Positions 8,201 through 15,778 of a DNA stretch of 64,000 nt are shown here, in pieces; within the stretch, counting starts at the first letter, position 1; every line of letters begins with the position of its first letter. Below the pieces are notes generated by a model. The model ran no database searches, was not told where the DNA came from, and saw only the letters and a program-made list of their open reading frames with translations. The DNA lies in NCBI RefSeq assembly GCF_039822625.1, contig NZ_JBDLLG010000027.1, positions 6,253-70,252 on the forward strand, written 5' to 3'. This DNA is from Marinimicrobium locisalis (GTDB taxonomy: Bacteria > Pseudomonadota > Gammaproteobacteria > Pseudomonadales > Cellvibrionaceae). A program made the translations under genes and the position numbers.

Positions 8201-10993
8201 GATCACACCATCGTTGTCAGTGTCATCGAGATGCTTATCCAACATTAGGCCCGAAGCAGTCTGACAATCGCTGTCGCAGCCCTCAAGCCAGGCATCAGCC
8301 AAGCCATCATCGTCTTCATCCTTGGACGCCGCCGCGACCAACGGGAAGGCATCGACGTCGTTGTCGATTCCGTCGCCATCGTTATCCATATCGAGGGTTA
8401 GACCGGAACCTGACTGACAAGTCGTATCGCAGCTCTCACTCCAAGCATCCGGGTTTCCATCACCGTCTGTGTCAACCGAGGCTTCGGCAAGCTGCGGGAA
8501 GTCATCTTCGTCGTTGATCACGCCGTCATTGTCAGTATCATCAAGGTGCTTGTCCAACGTCAGGCCATAGGCAGTCTGACAATCGCTGTCGCAGCCATAA
8601 CGCCATTCATCGGGAAGACCGTCTTCATCGGCATCAACGGTAGCAGAAGGGTTCCTAGGGAAAGCATCATCTTCGTCTAAAGCTCCATCACCGTCGCTGT
8701 CGTGGTAGGTCTTCCCTTCCAAAACAAGAGCTGGCAGTTGCTCATGGGTCCCGAAATTCCAGTAGGCATGCCCGTCAGCACTCTCAACCTGAATCCACTG
8801 CTCATAGAGTATTACTTCCGCACATGAGGTGTCGCTGGCCGCAATTGGGCATTGCAGCTCTGCCAGCGTCGCTTCAACCCCAGCGCCACTTTCAGACAGC
8901 TCAGGTGTGTCCGTCGTCCAATAGCTGGTCTTGACAGACGCACTAGGGCTATATTGAAACTCTGCGCCTAGCAGACCACCCGCTCCTTCAACGTGACCCG
9001 TCGAATAGCTTGATTTAATCTCTCCAGTGTAAAGGAACCCCACCAAACCGCCGACTCTAGAGCTCTGACTCGCAACTGACCCCGTACTAAAGGCGTTACG
9101 CAGTTGACCTCCTCCAGTAATCCGGCCTACCAAGCCACCAACGTTTGTACTATTGCCTCGGACACGGCCTGTGCTGAAAACGCCATCAATGATCGTAGCA
9201 TCTGCGTAACCAACTAAAGCACCGACATAACTGTGCCCCGAGATACTCGTCAGTGAGCCGGTGAGACCAAGATTCTGAATTTGAGCTTCTTGGGTGTATC
9301 CAAATAGTCCCTGATACAAACCAGAAGGGGCTTCTGAGCGGTTGATATTTAGGTTTCGAATTACATAACCATTGCCATCAAAATCTGCCTGGAAACCATT
9401 TTCCGAATCACCGATGCTTTCCCATCCAGAACCGCCGTTCCAGTATTCGTCCTGCTCATCCAGGACACCGTCCCCATTGGTGTCAAAGTCTAGGTCAGAC
9501 GTCAATTCGTATCCGTGGCAGCGACGCTGTAAGATTCCTTCGTATAAAACGGCGGGACAACCAGTTGTATCCAGCTCTCCTTCCGCACTCATCCGACGAC
9601 CCACGCCATCCAAGCTATAACGGATAGCATGGAGCTGAAACAGACTATCAACGCTAATCAACCCATTAGCATTCGGATGCTCGCTATCAAGCACGCCATC
9701 ATTATCGGCATCGCTTAGATTCGAGTCCAAAGTCAGACCGGAGCGGTCTTGACAAGACAGGTCACAGCCACTATTCCATTCGTCCACCAAGCCGTCCAAG
9801 TCGACATCAATAGCGGCAGCAGGATTATCTGGAAATTGATCCAGCACGAGACCACCGTCACTCTGACAAGCGGAGTCACAAAAAGCAGACCAATTGTCGG
9901 GGGCTCCATCTCCATCAGTATCAATATACGCCGCTGGCTTCGAGGGAAAATCATCTTCGAAGTCCAAAGCGCCGTCTCCGTCACTATCACGGTATATGTG
10001 TCCAGAAAGTATTAGCCCCGGTAGTTGGTGACTATAACCAAAATGCCAGTAAGCATCACCTTCTGCACCCCGCACTTGATCCCATCCTTCGTAAAGTACT
10101 GGGCCAGCACAGTCTCTTTCATTTGCCACCCGGGGGCACTGCAGCTCCGAGAGCAGAGCACCTACACCACCATCGCTATCCAAGCGACCAGAACTGTCTT
10201 GAAGCCAGTAGCTGAACTCTACAACTTCATACGACGTCAGGCGGAAACCTATTAGACCGCCAGCCCTCACCCCCTCAACTCGACCGGCAGCGAGACTTGA
10301 TGAAACTCGGCTGTTTGCCAGCCTCCCCACCAGCCCTCCGACGCTGCCGCCCTCGGAAAGCACTGAGCCACCCACGAAGGTCGCCCTGATCACGCTTTCA
10401 TTCCGAGCATCGCCAATCAACCCACCAACGAAACTGCTTTCTCCGTACACAGCGCCGGCACTGAGCACTCCTTCAATCTCGGTATGATCAGCGGTGGCGG
10501 CCAATGCGCCGACGTATCTCCGCCCAGTAATTCTCATCAAGCGACCCGTTAGCGCCAAATGTCTAATGCTTGATCTTTCCACTAGGCCGAAAAGCCCTTG
10601 ATGATCTGATTCAGGTCTATCAATATACAAATTGCGTATTCGGTGCCCCCTACCGTCAAACTCGGCGACGAATCTATCCCAACTCACACCAATCGGTATC
10701 CACCCCTCTCCCTCATTCCAGTAGTCATCCAGCTCATCGATCACCCCATCGCCATTAGTATCAAAATTTAAATCGGTGGTGAGCTCAAAGCCGACACAGC
10801 CGTCGACGGGGCAGCCGTTGCTGCTGCCATAGAGCGAGCTGCCGTCGAGGTTGTTGCGGATTTCATTCAGGTCGGCCAGGTCGTTAATTTCGATCAGGCC
10901 GTCGTTGTCCAGGTCGTAATCCTCGCGGCCACTTTCGGCTTGTACGGCGGTGGCAAACAGTGCGAGCAAAACAGTACTAAACAGACGAGACAT
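5243..10993 (-). CDS. Giant secreted surface protein: GLUG motifs, calcium-binding Cys repeats, Calx-beta, GlyGly-CTERM
   Basis: 1916 aa from ATG 10993, which has GGAGAGG upstream and begins a clean signal peptide (cleavage after AVQA, residue 19); the frame is open a further 46 codons upstream but without such a signal. Two GLUG regions (about 98-300 and 464-750; VGGLVGRLANS, VGALVGYADAT) each precede DxDxDG-type calcium loops. A block at about 336-444 has two, and one at about 760-1525 has fourteen, ~50-residue units with the pattern DEDGLPDAWHEGCDTSCQ, then DTDNDG, then FPxxAAAS, so 16 CxxxC pairs in all. Next come an HYR-like domain (1526-1621), a Calx-beta-like domain (1622-1744), a beta-sandwich, an acidic/Gly linker and a C-terminal SGGGSGGGG, hydrophobic helix and Arg cluster. 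The last is the GlyGly-CTERM signal known to be processed by rhombosortase after type II secretion. Likely an adhesin or scaffold, not an enzyme. Confidence 0.88.
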   Translation of the reverse strand: MSRLFSTVLLALFATAVQAESGREDYDLDNDGLIEINDLADLNEIRNNLDGSSLYGSSNGCPVDGCVGFELTTDLNFDTNGDGVIDELDDYWNEGEGWIPIGVSWDRFVAEFDGRGHRIRNLYIDRPESDHQGLFGLVERSSIRHLALTGRLMRITGRRYVGALAATADHTEIEGVLSAGAVYGESSFVGGLIGDARNESVIRATFVGGSVLSEGGSVGGLVGRLANSRVSSSLAAGRVEGVRAGGLIGFRLTSYEVVEFSYWLQDSSGRLDSDGGVGALLSELQCPRVANERDCAGPVLYEGWDQVRGAEGDAYWHFGYSHQLPGLILSGHIYRDSDGDGALDFEDDFPSKPAAYIDTDGDGAPDNWSAFCDSACQSDGGLVLDQFPDNPAAAIDVDLDGLVDEWNSGCDLSCQDRSGLTLDSNLSDADNDGVLDSEHPNANGLISVDSLFQLHAIRYSLDGVGRRMSAEGELDTTGCPAVLYEGILQRRCHGYELTSDLDFDTNGDGVLDEQDEYWNGGSGWESIGDSENGFQADFDGNGYVIRNLNINRSEAPSGLYQGLFGYTQEAQIQNLGLTGSLTSISGHSYVGALVGYADATIIDGVFSTGRVRGNSTNVGGLVGRITGGGQLRNAFSTGSVASQSSRVGGLVGFLYTGEIKSSYSTGHVEGAGGLLGAEFQYSPSASVKTSYWTTDTPELSESGAGVEATLAELQCPIAASDTSCAEVILYEQWIQVESADGHAYWNFGTHEQLPALVLEGKTYHDSDGDGALDEDDAFPRNPSATVDADEDGLPDEWRYGCDSDCQTAYGLTLDKHLDDTDNDGVINDEDDFPQLAEASVDTDGDGNPDAWSESCDTTCQSGSGLTLDMDNDGDGIDNDVDAFPLVAAASKDEDDDGLADAWLEGCDSDCQTASGLMLDKHLDDTDNDGVINDEDDFPQLAEASVDTDGDGNPDAWSESCDATCQSTSVLTLDKDKDGDGVNNDADAFPLIAAASMDADEDGLPDAWHEGCGTTCQGDSGLVLDEHIDDTDNDGVINDDDDFPQLAEASVDTDGDRNPDTWNESCDVTCQSSSALILDTDNDGDGVDNDADAFPLIAAASKDADEDGLPDAWHEGCDTDCEENSGLTLDDHLDDTDNDGVVNDEDDFPQLAEASVDTDGDGNPDAWNGNCDATCQSESALTLDTDNDGDGINNDADAFPLIAAASVDVDEDGFPDAWNEGCDSTCESESGLTLDERLDDTDNDGAINGADDFPLIAAASLDTDEDGLPDAWHDGCATSCQDSSGLTLDGHPNDTDNDGAVNEQDTFPGNPAASVDADEDGLPDAWHEGCDIDCQESSGLTLDDHLDDTDNDGVVNDKDDFPQLAEASVDTDGDGNPDAWNGNCDATCQSESALTLDTDNDGDGINNDADAFPLIAAASVDVDEDGLPDAWRDGCDTSCQDSSGLTLDGHPNDTDNDGAVNEQDAFPANPAASVDADEDSLPDAWHEGCDTSCQEGSGLTLDEHPNDTDNDGFVNSEDAYPNNPALWEDDQAPEMVEVPESIKVAATGETTRVTLRVQDALGYDNFDSQVNYEVSLADEALTMDADNRVELPSGALTLQWRAVDDAGNRSEPMEQAVNVYPLVRFGQAESTTGENKQARIAVTLSGPSPEYPIEVSAAWIENDSTANLNDLVTDGEQGVDPNELTVVIEFGEALEEEAALIIPVARDDEFEIEETLRLEIQSARAGESDAFEMPVDEERRLHTLTLTDENLAPSLTLRVLQDGQPVEVVDPEAGQVTIEAEVDDPNGGDEHTLEWQTGSLPVAPGGAARFRFDPADLDEGDYQVSATAFDNGNPVLSSGEVTLEWSVEAATSEEEETSEEETEEETNEGNSGGDNNSNGGDEESSGGGSGGGGQVSLWLLMALLLMGLSRQRAVRRK

Positions 10994-11310
10994 AGTCCTC
11001 TCCGTGGGTCTTTGGTGTTGGAAGTCGAACAAATAAAATGCAATAGGGTGAGTCAGCTTTCGCCAAGGGAGGGCAAAAGTCGGGAATGTGCGAGCTAGAG
11101 GAGCGCGGTGCGGTGGAGCGGTCCTTTGCATAACGGGGTTATCCTTACTGTTCCTTGTTGCGCCTAGAGGCTTCCTAAAACGGTGGTGGTGTTGCGGTTT
11201 GCTATGGCGCCAGATGGTACTACAGGCGCCTCATTCTTTGTGTGACGCATATCACATTACCGCCTGTCGGCGTCGGGCCGACGGGGTGCGTAGGCGCCTT
11301 TACCTGCCAT
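10994..11310. other. Upstream region of the giant surface-protein gene
   Basis: 317 bp between pta and the surface-protein gene, both on the minus strand. It holds the CRP-type palindrome at 11241-11256 and a GC-rich GTCGG/CCGAC hairpin near 11266-11285 that may help end pta transcription. No coding frame is credible. Confidence 0.5.
11241..11256 (-). promoter_or_regulatory. CRP/Vfr-type binding site
   Basis: TGTGACGCATATCACA is a perfect match to the TGTGA-N6-TCACA consensus of CRP/Vfr. It lies about 250 bp upstream of the ATG of the surface-protein gene and 55 bp downstream of pta, so the surface-protein gene is the likely target. The site is seen; its use is inferred. Confidence 0.7.
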
Positions 11311-13446
11311 TCAAGCGCTGGCCTGAATGGCGGTGAGGGCGATGGTGTAGAGAATGTCGTCCACCGAGGCGCCGCGCGAGAGGTCGTTTACCGGTTTGCG
11401 CAGGCCCTGGAGCATGGGGCCGATGCTGACCAGGTTGGCGCTGCGCTGGACGGCTTTGTAGGTGGTGTTGCCGGTGTTGAGGTCCGGGAAGATGAACACG
11501 TTGGCCTTGCCCGCCACCGGGCTGTCCGGCGCTTTGCTTTTGGCGACGGAGGGCACGCTCGCCGCGTCGTACTGGAGGGGGCCGTCGATGATCAGGTCCG
11601 GGCGCTTTTCCTGGGCGAGGCGGGTGGCTTCGCGCACTTTTTCCACGTCGCTGCCGGAGCCGGATTTGCCGGTGGAGTAGCTGATCATCGCGATGCGCGG
11701 GTCGATGCCGAAGGCGATGGCGGAGTCGCCGGATTGGATGGCGATGTCGGCCAGCTCCTCGGCGTTCGGGTCCGGGTTGACGGCGCAGTCTCCATAGATG
11801 ACCGGCTGCTCGGGCAGGAGCATAAAGAATATGGAGGAGACCAGGGCCGCGTCCGGCTTGGTTTTAATCAACTGCAACGCCGGGCGAATGGTGTTGGCGG
11901 TGGTGTGCACGGCGCCGGAGACCAGGCCGTCCACATCCCCTTGGGCGAGCATCATGGTGGCGAGGACGACGGTGTCTTCGAGCATGGCTTCGGCCATGGG
12001 TTCGGTCAGGCCTTTGTGTTTGCGCAGGGCGACCATGGGGGCCACATAACGGGCGCGGACGGTTTCCGGGTCGATGATTTCCACATCATCCGGCAGGGTC
12101 ACGTTGTGGCTGGCGGCCACGCTGTGAATTTCATCGGGTTTGCCGATCAGCACGCAGCGTGCAATTTTTTTCTGGTGGCACAGCGCGGCGGCCTGAACGG
12201 TGCGCGGCTCCTCCCCTTCGGGCAACACAATACGTTTGCCGCCGGCACGGGCGCGTTGCACCAACTGGTAACGAAACGCCGGCGGCGAGAGCCGCTTTTC
12301 CAGTTTCACTTGCGTGCGCTCGATCAGCCAGCGGGCGTCCAGCTCCGCGGCGGCGGCGTCCATGACGTTGTTGATGCGCTCAACGTCATCGGGCGGCACT
12401 TCGGTGTTCATGTTGTTCAGTTGCTGCGCCACCTTGAAGGTGTTGCCTCCCACCAGCATCACCGGCAGGCCGGTTTTAAGAGCCGCCTGGCACAGGGTCA
12501 TGACTTGGGGGTCGGGCAGGATGCTGCCGGTTAACAGGACCCCAGCGAGCGGCACGCCGTTCAGCGCGGCCATGCAGCTGGCGACCAGAATGTCTTCCCG
12601 GTCACCGGGGATAACCACAAGGGTACCGGCCTTTAGGGTTTGCAGCATGTTTTTCATGGTGCGGGCGCAAACGGTGATGTTCTGCACCCGCCGCTCGGTT
12701 AACTGACCTTCGTTTAACACCTCGGCTTTGAGGTAATCGCACACATCCCTCGCCCGGGGGGCAACCAGGTGTGGATGCCAGCGAATGGCGCCCAGGCAGC
12801 GAAACCGATCCTGGGAGAACACGGGCAAGGAGGCGATAATTCGCTCAAGGCCGATATCGACCGGCGTATCGTCATTGGGTTCTTCCCCGGCCAGGACTTG
12901 TTGGTTTTCCAGATCCGGCGCGCCCACTTTGTTAAGCACGCAGCCGAGCAGCCGTGGGTTGTTAAAGCCGCCGAACAGGCTGGCGGTCATTTTGATGCGT
13001 TCATTCAGCTGCGCGGTGCTGTCGGCGTTTTTCGCGGCGACGAGGATGATGTCCGCATCCAGCGCTTTGGCCATTTCCTGGTTGAGGCGGTCGATGTAGT
13101 TGTTGTCGGCGAGCGGCACCAGCCCCTCGACAATCACCACTTCGGCTTGCTGGGCGGATTGTTGGTACACCTGGATGACGTCTTCCATGAAGGCGTCGGC
13201 CTTGCCCTGGGCGAGTGTCTGTTGCGCGTCCACCAGCCGCAGGGGCTCGGCGGGGGTTAGCCCCAGGGTGGAGTGGGCCATGTGGGTGGAGCGTTCCGGC
13301 CCGCGATCATCCCCCGAGCGCTGGGCGATGGGCTTGCAGAAGGCGACCTTGACCCCCAGTTGGTCCAGTGCCCGGACCAGGCCCAGGGAGACCGAGGTCA
13401 GGCCGGTGCCGGCGCTGGTGGCGGTGATGAAAAAAGTGTGTTGCAC
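11311..13446 (-). CDS. pta: Phosphate acetyltransferase
   Basis: 711 aa, the long-form Pta of gammaproteobacteria (E. coli 714 aa). It converts acetyl-CoA plus phosphate to acetyl phosphate in the cytoplasm, the first half of the acetate overflow/assimilation pathway. The N-terminal P-loop, BioD-like domain (FFITATSAGTGLTSVSLGL) occupies about 1-200, a DRTGG regulatory domain about 215-330 (AGTLVVIPGDREDI), and the catalytic PTA_PTB domain about 380-711 (VLPEGEEPRTVQAA; AIQSGDSAIAFGIDPRIAM; STGKSGSGSDVEKVREAT). It lies 22 bp downstream of ackA on the same strand, so the two form the usual ackA-pta operon. No abnormality seen. Confidence 0.96.
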   Translation of the reverse strand: MQHTFFITATSAGTGLTSVSLGLVRALDQLGVKVAFCKPIAQRSGDDRGPERSTHMAHSTLGLTPAEPLRLVDAQQTLAQGKADAFMEDVIQVYQQSAQQAEVVIVEGLVPLADNNYIDRLNQEMAKALDADIILVAAKNADSTAQLNERIKMTASLFGGFNNPRLLGCVLNKVGAPDLENQQVLAGEEPNDDTPVDIGLERIIASLPVFSQDRFRCLGAIRWHPHLVAPRARDVCDYLKAEVLNEGQLTERRVQNITVCARTMKNMLQTLKAGTLVVIPGDREDILVASCMAALNGVPLAGVLLTGSILPDPQVMTLCQAALKTGLPVMLVGGNTFKVAQQLNNMNTEVPPDDVERINNVMDAAAAELDARWLIERTQVKLEKRLSPPAFRYQLVQRARAGGKRIVLPEGEEPRTVQAAALCHQKKIARCVLIGKPDEIHSVAASHNVTLPDDVEIIDPETVRARYVAPMVALRKHKGLTEPMAEAMLEDTVVLATMMLAQGDVDGLVSGAVHTTANTIRPALQLIKTKPDAALVSSIFFMLLPEQPVIYGDCAVNPDPNAEELADIAIQSGDSAIAFGIDPRIAMISYSTGKSGSGSDVEKVREATRLAQEKRPDLIIDGPLQYDAASVPSVAKSKAPDSPVAGKANVFIFPDLNTGNTTYKAVQRSANLVSIGPMLQGLRKPVNDLSRGASVDDILYTIALTAIQASA

Positions 13447-13468
13447 GGCAGTCCGCTCCCGCTCGCAG

Positions 13469-14647
13469 TCAGTGTTGTGTCAGTCGGTAGGCGTCATTGG
13501 CGATGACCCATTCCTCGCGGGTGGGAATCACCAGTGCCGCCGGCGAGCCCGGGGCGGTAATCCGGCCCTGGTCATCGCCATTGGCTCGATTCAGGGCCGA
13601 ATCGCATTCGAACCCAAACAGGGGCAAGTGCTTGAGCACCTGCTCGCGTACCGGTGCGGCGTTTTCGCCGATGCCGCCGGTAAAGACCAGCGCGTCCAGG
13701 CGCGGGAGGCTCGCGGCCAGCGCGCCAATGTGCCGGGCGAGCCGAAAGCAAAAAACATCGATGGCCCGTTGGGCGTTGGCGTTGCCCGAGGCCGCCGCTT
13801 CGGTCAGGGTGCGCATGTCATTGGACAGCTCCGAGAGCCCCAGCAGGCCGCTTTCCCGGTTAAGCATGGTGGTGATTTCATTGAGGGTCAGGTCGAGCCG
13901 GTCAGCCAGGAATTCGTGCAGGCCGGGGTCGACGTCGCCGCTGCGGGTGCCCATTACCAGCCCTTCCAGGGGCGTCATGCCCATGGTGGTGTCCACCGAG
14001 CGGCCATTGCGCACCGCCGTGGCGCTGCACCCGTTGCCCAAGTGGGCGGTTATCAGACCGTGGTCGCTCGGGTCCAGTTCCAGCCGGCGCACGGCCTCGC
14101 CCGCCACGTACTGATGGCTGGTGCCGTGAAACCCGTAGCGGCGCACGCCCTGTTCCCGGTAAAGGCGCATGGGCACGGGGTAGAGGTAAGCCTCGGGTGC
14201 CAGGCTCTGGTGGAAGGCGGTATCGAACACCGCAACTTGGGGGGTGTTCGGGTACAAGCGCTGCATGGCGCGGATGCCCAACAGGCTGGGCGGGTTGTGC
14301 AGCGGCGCCAGGCTGGCGCAGCGGTCTATTTCTTCGACCACCGACTCCTCAATGACCACCGAGCCGGAGAACGCTTCCCCGCCGTGGACCACCCGGTGGC
14401 CGATGGCAAGCGGCGCGCCCAGGTCTTCAACTAGCGCGTACACCTCCCGCAGCGCCCCTTCGTGCCCCTGGTCGGGAATCTCACGCTGCTGTTTCTCGCC
14501 CTCGCCCCGCCAGCTCAGCAGCGCCTGGGGCGATTCCAGCCGTTCGGCCAAGCCGGCGATCACCTCTTTTTCGGCGTGCATGTCGAAGAGCGAGAACTTG
14601 AGCGAAGAACTGCCCGAGTTGATGACCAGTACGGGAGAACGAACCAT
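13469..14647 (-). CDS. ackA: Acetate kinase
   Basis: 392 aa from ATG 14647, preceded by GGAG; the frame could start 8 codons earlier, but only this start has a good ribosome-binding site and gives the usual N-terminus. It interconverts acetyl phosphate and acetate with ATP formation. ASKHA-fold motifs are intact: VLVINSGSSSLKFSLFD at the N-terminus, VFDTAFHQSLAP, YGFHGTSHQYV, HLGNGCSATAV and FTGGIGENAAPVREQV. First gene of the ackA-pta pair. Confidence 0.96.
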   Translation of the reverse strand: MVRSPVLVINSGSSSLKFSLFDMHAEKEVIAGLAERLESPQALLSWRGEGEKQQREIPDQGHEGALREVYALVEDLGAPLAIGHRVVHGGEAFSGSVVIEESVVEEIDRCASLAPLHNPPSLLGIRAMQRLYPNTPQVAVFDTAFHQSLAPEAYLYPVPMRLYREQGVRRYGFHGTSHQYVAGEAVRRLELDPSDHGLITAHLGNGCSATAVRNGRSVDTTMGMTPLEGLVMGTRSGDVDPGLHEFLADRLDLTLNEITTMLNRESGLLGLSELSNDMRTLTEAAASGNANAQRAIDVFCFRLARHIGALAASLPRLDALVFTGGIGENAAPVREQVLKHLPLFGFECDSALNRANGDDQGRITAPGSPAALVIPTREEWVIANDAYRLTQH

Positions 14648-14727
14648 GAAAACTCCGGTAAACAGTAGCAACCCCCAGTGTAGCGTGTGAGCACCGCCGA
14701 GGGGAATCCGAACAAAGGGGTACTACA

Positions 14728-15540
14728 TTAACGCTGACAGGCCACGCAGTACACGGTGGTGCGGTTGTTCATGCGAATTTCCTTGAGCGCTTTGCCGCAT
14801 TGCTTGCAGGGCTGGGCGCCCCGGCCATAGACCATCAGTTGCTGTTTGAAGTAGCCGGGCTGGCCGTCACCGCCGACAAAGTCCCGCAACGTGGTGCCGC
14901 CCTGTTCGATGGAGCGCTGCAGCACGAAGCGAATATTCTCCACCAGCCGCTCGAACTGCTTGCGGGTCACGGTGCCGGCTTTGCGGATGGGCTTGATGCC
15001 GGAGAAGTACAGGGCTTCGTTGGCGTAGATGTTGCCCACCCCCACGACGGTTTTACTGTCCATCAAAAATTGTTTGATGGGCGCGGTGCGTTTACGGCTG
15101 CGTTTGAACAGGTACTCGGCGGTAAAGTCCTCACCCAGCGGCTCCGGCCCCAGGTGTGCCAGGAGTGAGTGGGCCAGTGGGTCGCCCTCCACCCAGAGCA
15201 TGCAGCCAAAGCGGCGCGGGTCACAGTAGCGCAGGATGTTGTTGCCGAAGGCGATGTCGACATGGTCGTGGAAGCGCGGCGGTTCGCTTGGTGTGACGAT
15301 TCGCAGGTTGCCGGACATGCCCAGGTGAATGAGGAGGGTGCCGGTGGGGAAGCGCAGTAGGAGGTATTTGCCTCGGCGTTGGGTGTCGAGGAGTTGTTGG
15401 CCTAGGAGGCTGCTTTCGAGGGTGTGGGGGATGGGCCAGCGGAGGCTGGGTTGGCGAATGTGGACGGCGGTGATTTTGCGGCGTTCGATGTGGGGGGCGA
15501 TGCCGCGGCGGGTGGTTTCGACTTCGGGTAGTTCGGGCAT
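14728..15540 (-). CDS. mutM: Formamidopyrimidine-DNA glycosylase
   Basis: 270 aa. The start is fixed at ATG 15540 because the mature enzyme needs Pro2 as nucleophile (MPELPEVETTRRG); upstream in-frame codons are not used. It excises 8-oxoguanine and Fapy lesions and nicks the abasic site. Visible features: the catalytic PE at 2-3, the conserved Lys region (HLGMSGNLR), the helix-two-turn-helix with VVGVGNIYANEALY, and the C-terminal zinc finger CKQC-x16-CVAC ending in QR. Length is normal. It stands alone between ackA and a hairpin repeat. Confidence 0.96.
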   Translation of the reverse strand: MPELPEVETTRRGIAPHIERRKITAVHIRQPSLRWPIPHTLESSLLGQQLLDTQRRGKYLLLRFPTGTLLIHLGMSGNLRIVTPSEPPRFHDHVDIAFGNNILRYCDPRRFGCMLWVEGDPLAHSLLAHLGPEPLGEDFTAEYLFKRSRKRTAPIKQFLMDSKTVVGVGNIYANEALYFSGIKPIRKAGTVTRKQFERLVENIRFVLQRSIEQGGTTLRDFVGGDGQPGYFKQQLMVYGRGAQPCKQCGKALKEIRMNNRTTVYCVACQR

Positions 15541-15627
15541 AGGGTGTTTTGGGGCCTGTGTTGCGGTTGGCAAACTATATCACGAACAGGGGCTTTTCTC
15601 TGATGGCCCTCTTTGCGAGATTTCTGG

Positions 15628-15744
15628 TCCGGCCCTGGACGGGATACACCCTCCATAGACTCTCTGAGGCATGGATGCCGATGAGAAGCCTCCAGGGATG
15701 GATTCACGGCGGGTCTCCAAACGGTATACCTCCCGACAGACCGG
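15628..15744. repeat. Large hairpin element, A type (reverse orientation)
   Basis: Intergenic between mutM and phoR. The centre holds ACTCTCTGAGGCATGGATGC and CCAGGGATGGATTCACGGCG, the same core as the A elements at 21.0 and 48.9 kb but on the opposite strand. The outer arms (CCGGCCCTGGACGGGATAC and the complement of GGTATACCTCCCGACAGACC) pair only imperfectly, so this copy looks degenerate. It contains the small internal hairpin GGCATGGATGCC. Confidence 0.7.
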
Positions 15745-15778
15745 AACGTCGCGAACTGATAAAGGTTCAAACCGAAAC

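Noticed and set aside
6430..8700. Possible CRISPR or tandem DNA repeat array
   Set aside because: The regular repetition is the coding sequence of calcium-binding protein repeats; units are in frame, differ in sequence and have no spacers.
11242..12534. Plus-strand frame of 430 codons opposite pta
   Set aside because: Antisense to a complete Pta; His/Gly/Val-rich translation with no family pattern.
13100..14434. Plus-strand frame of 444 codons across pta and ackA
   Set aside because: Crosses two well-conserved minus-strand genes and has no recognisable domain.
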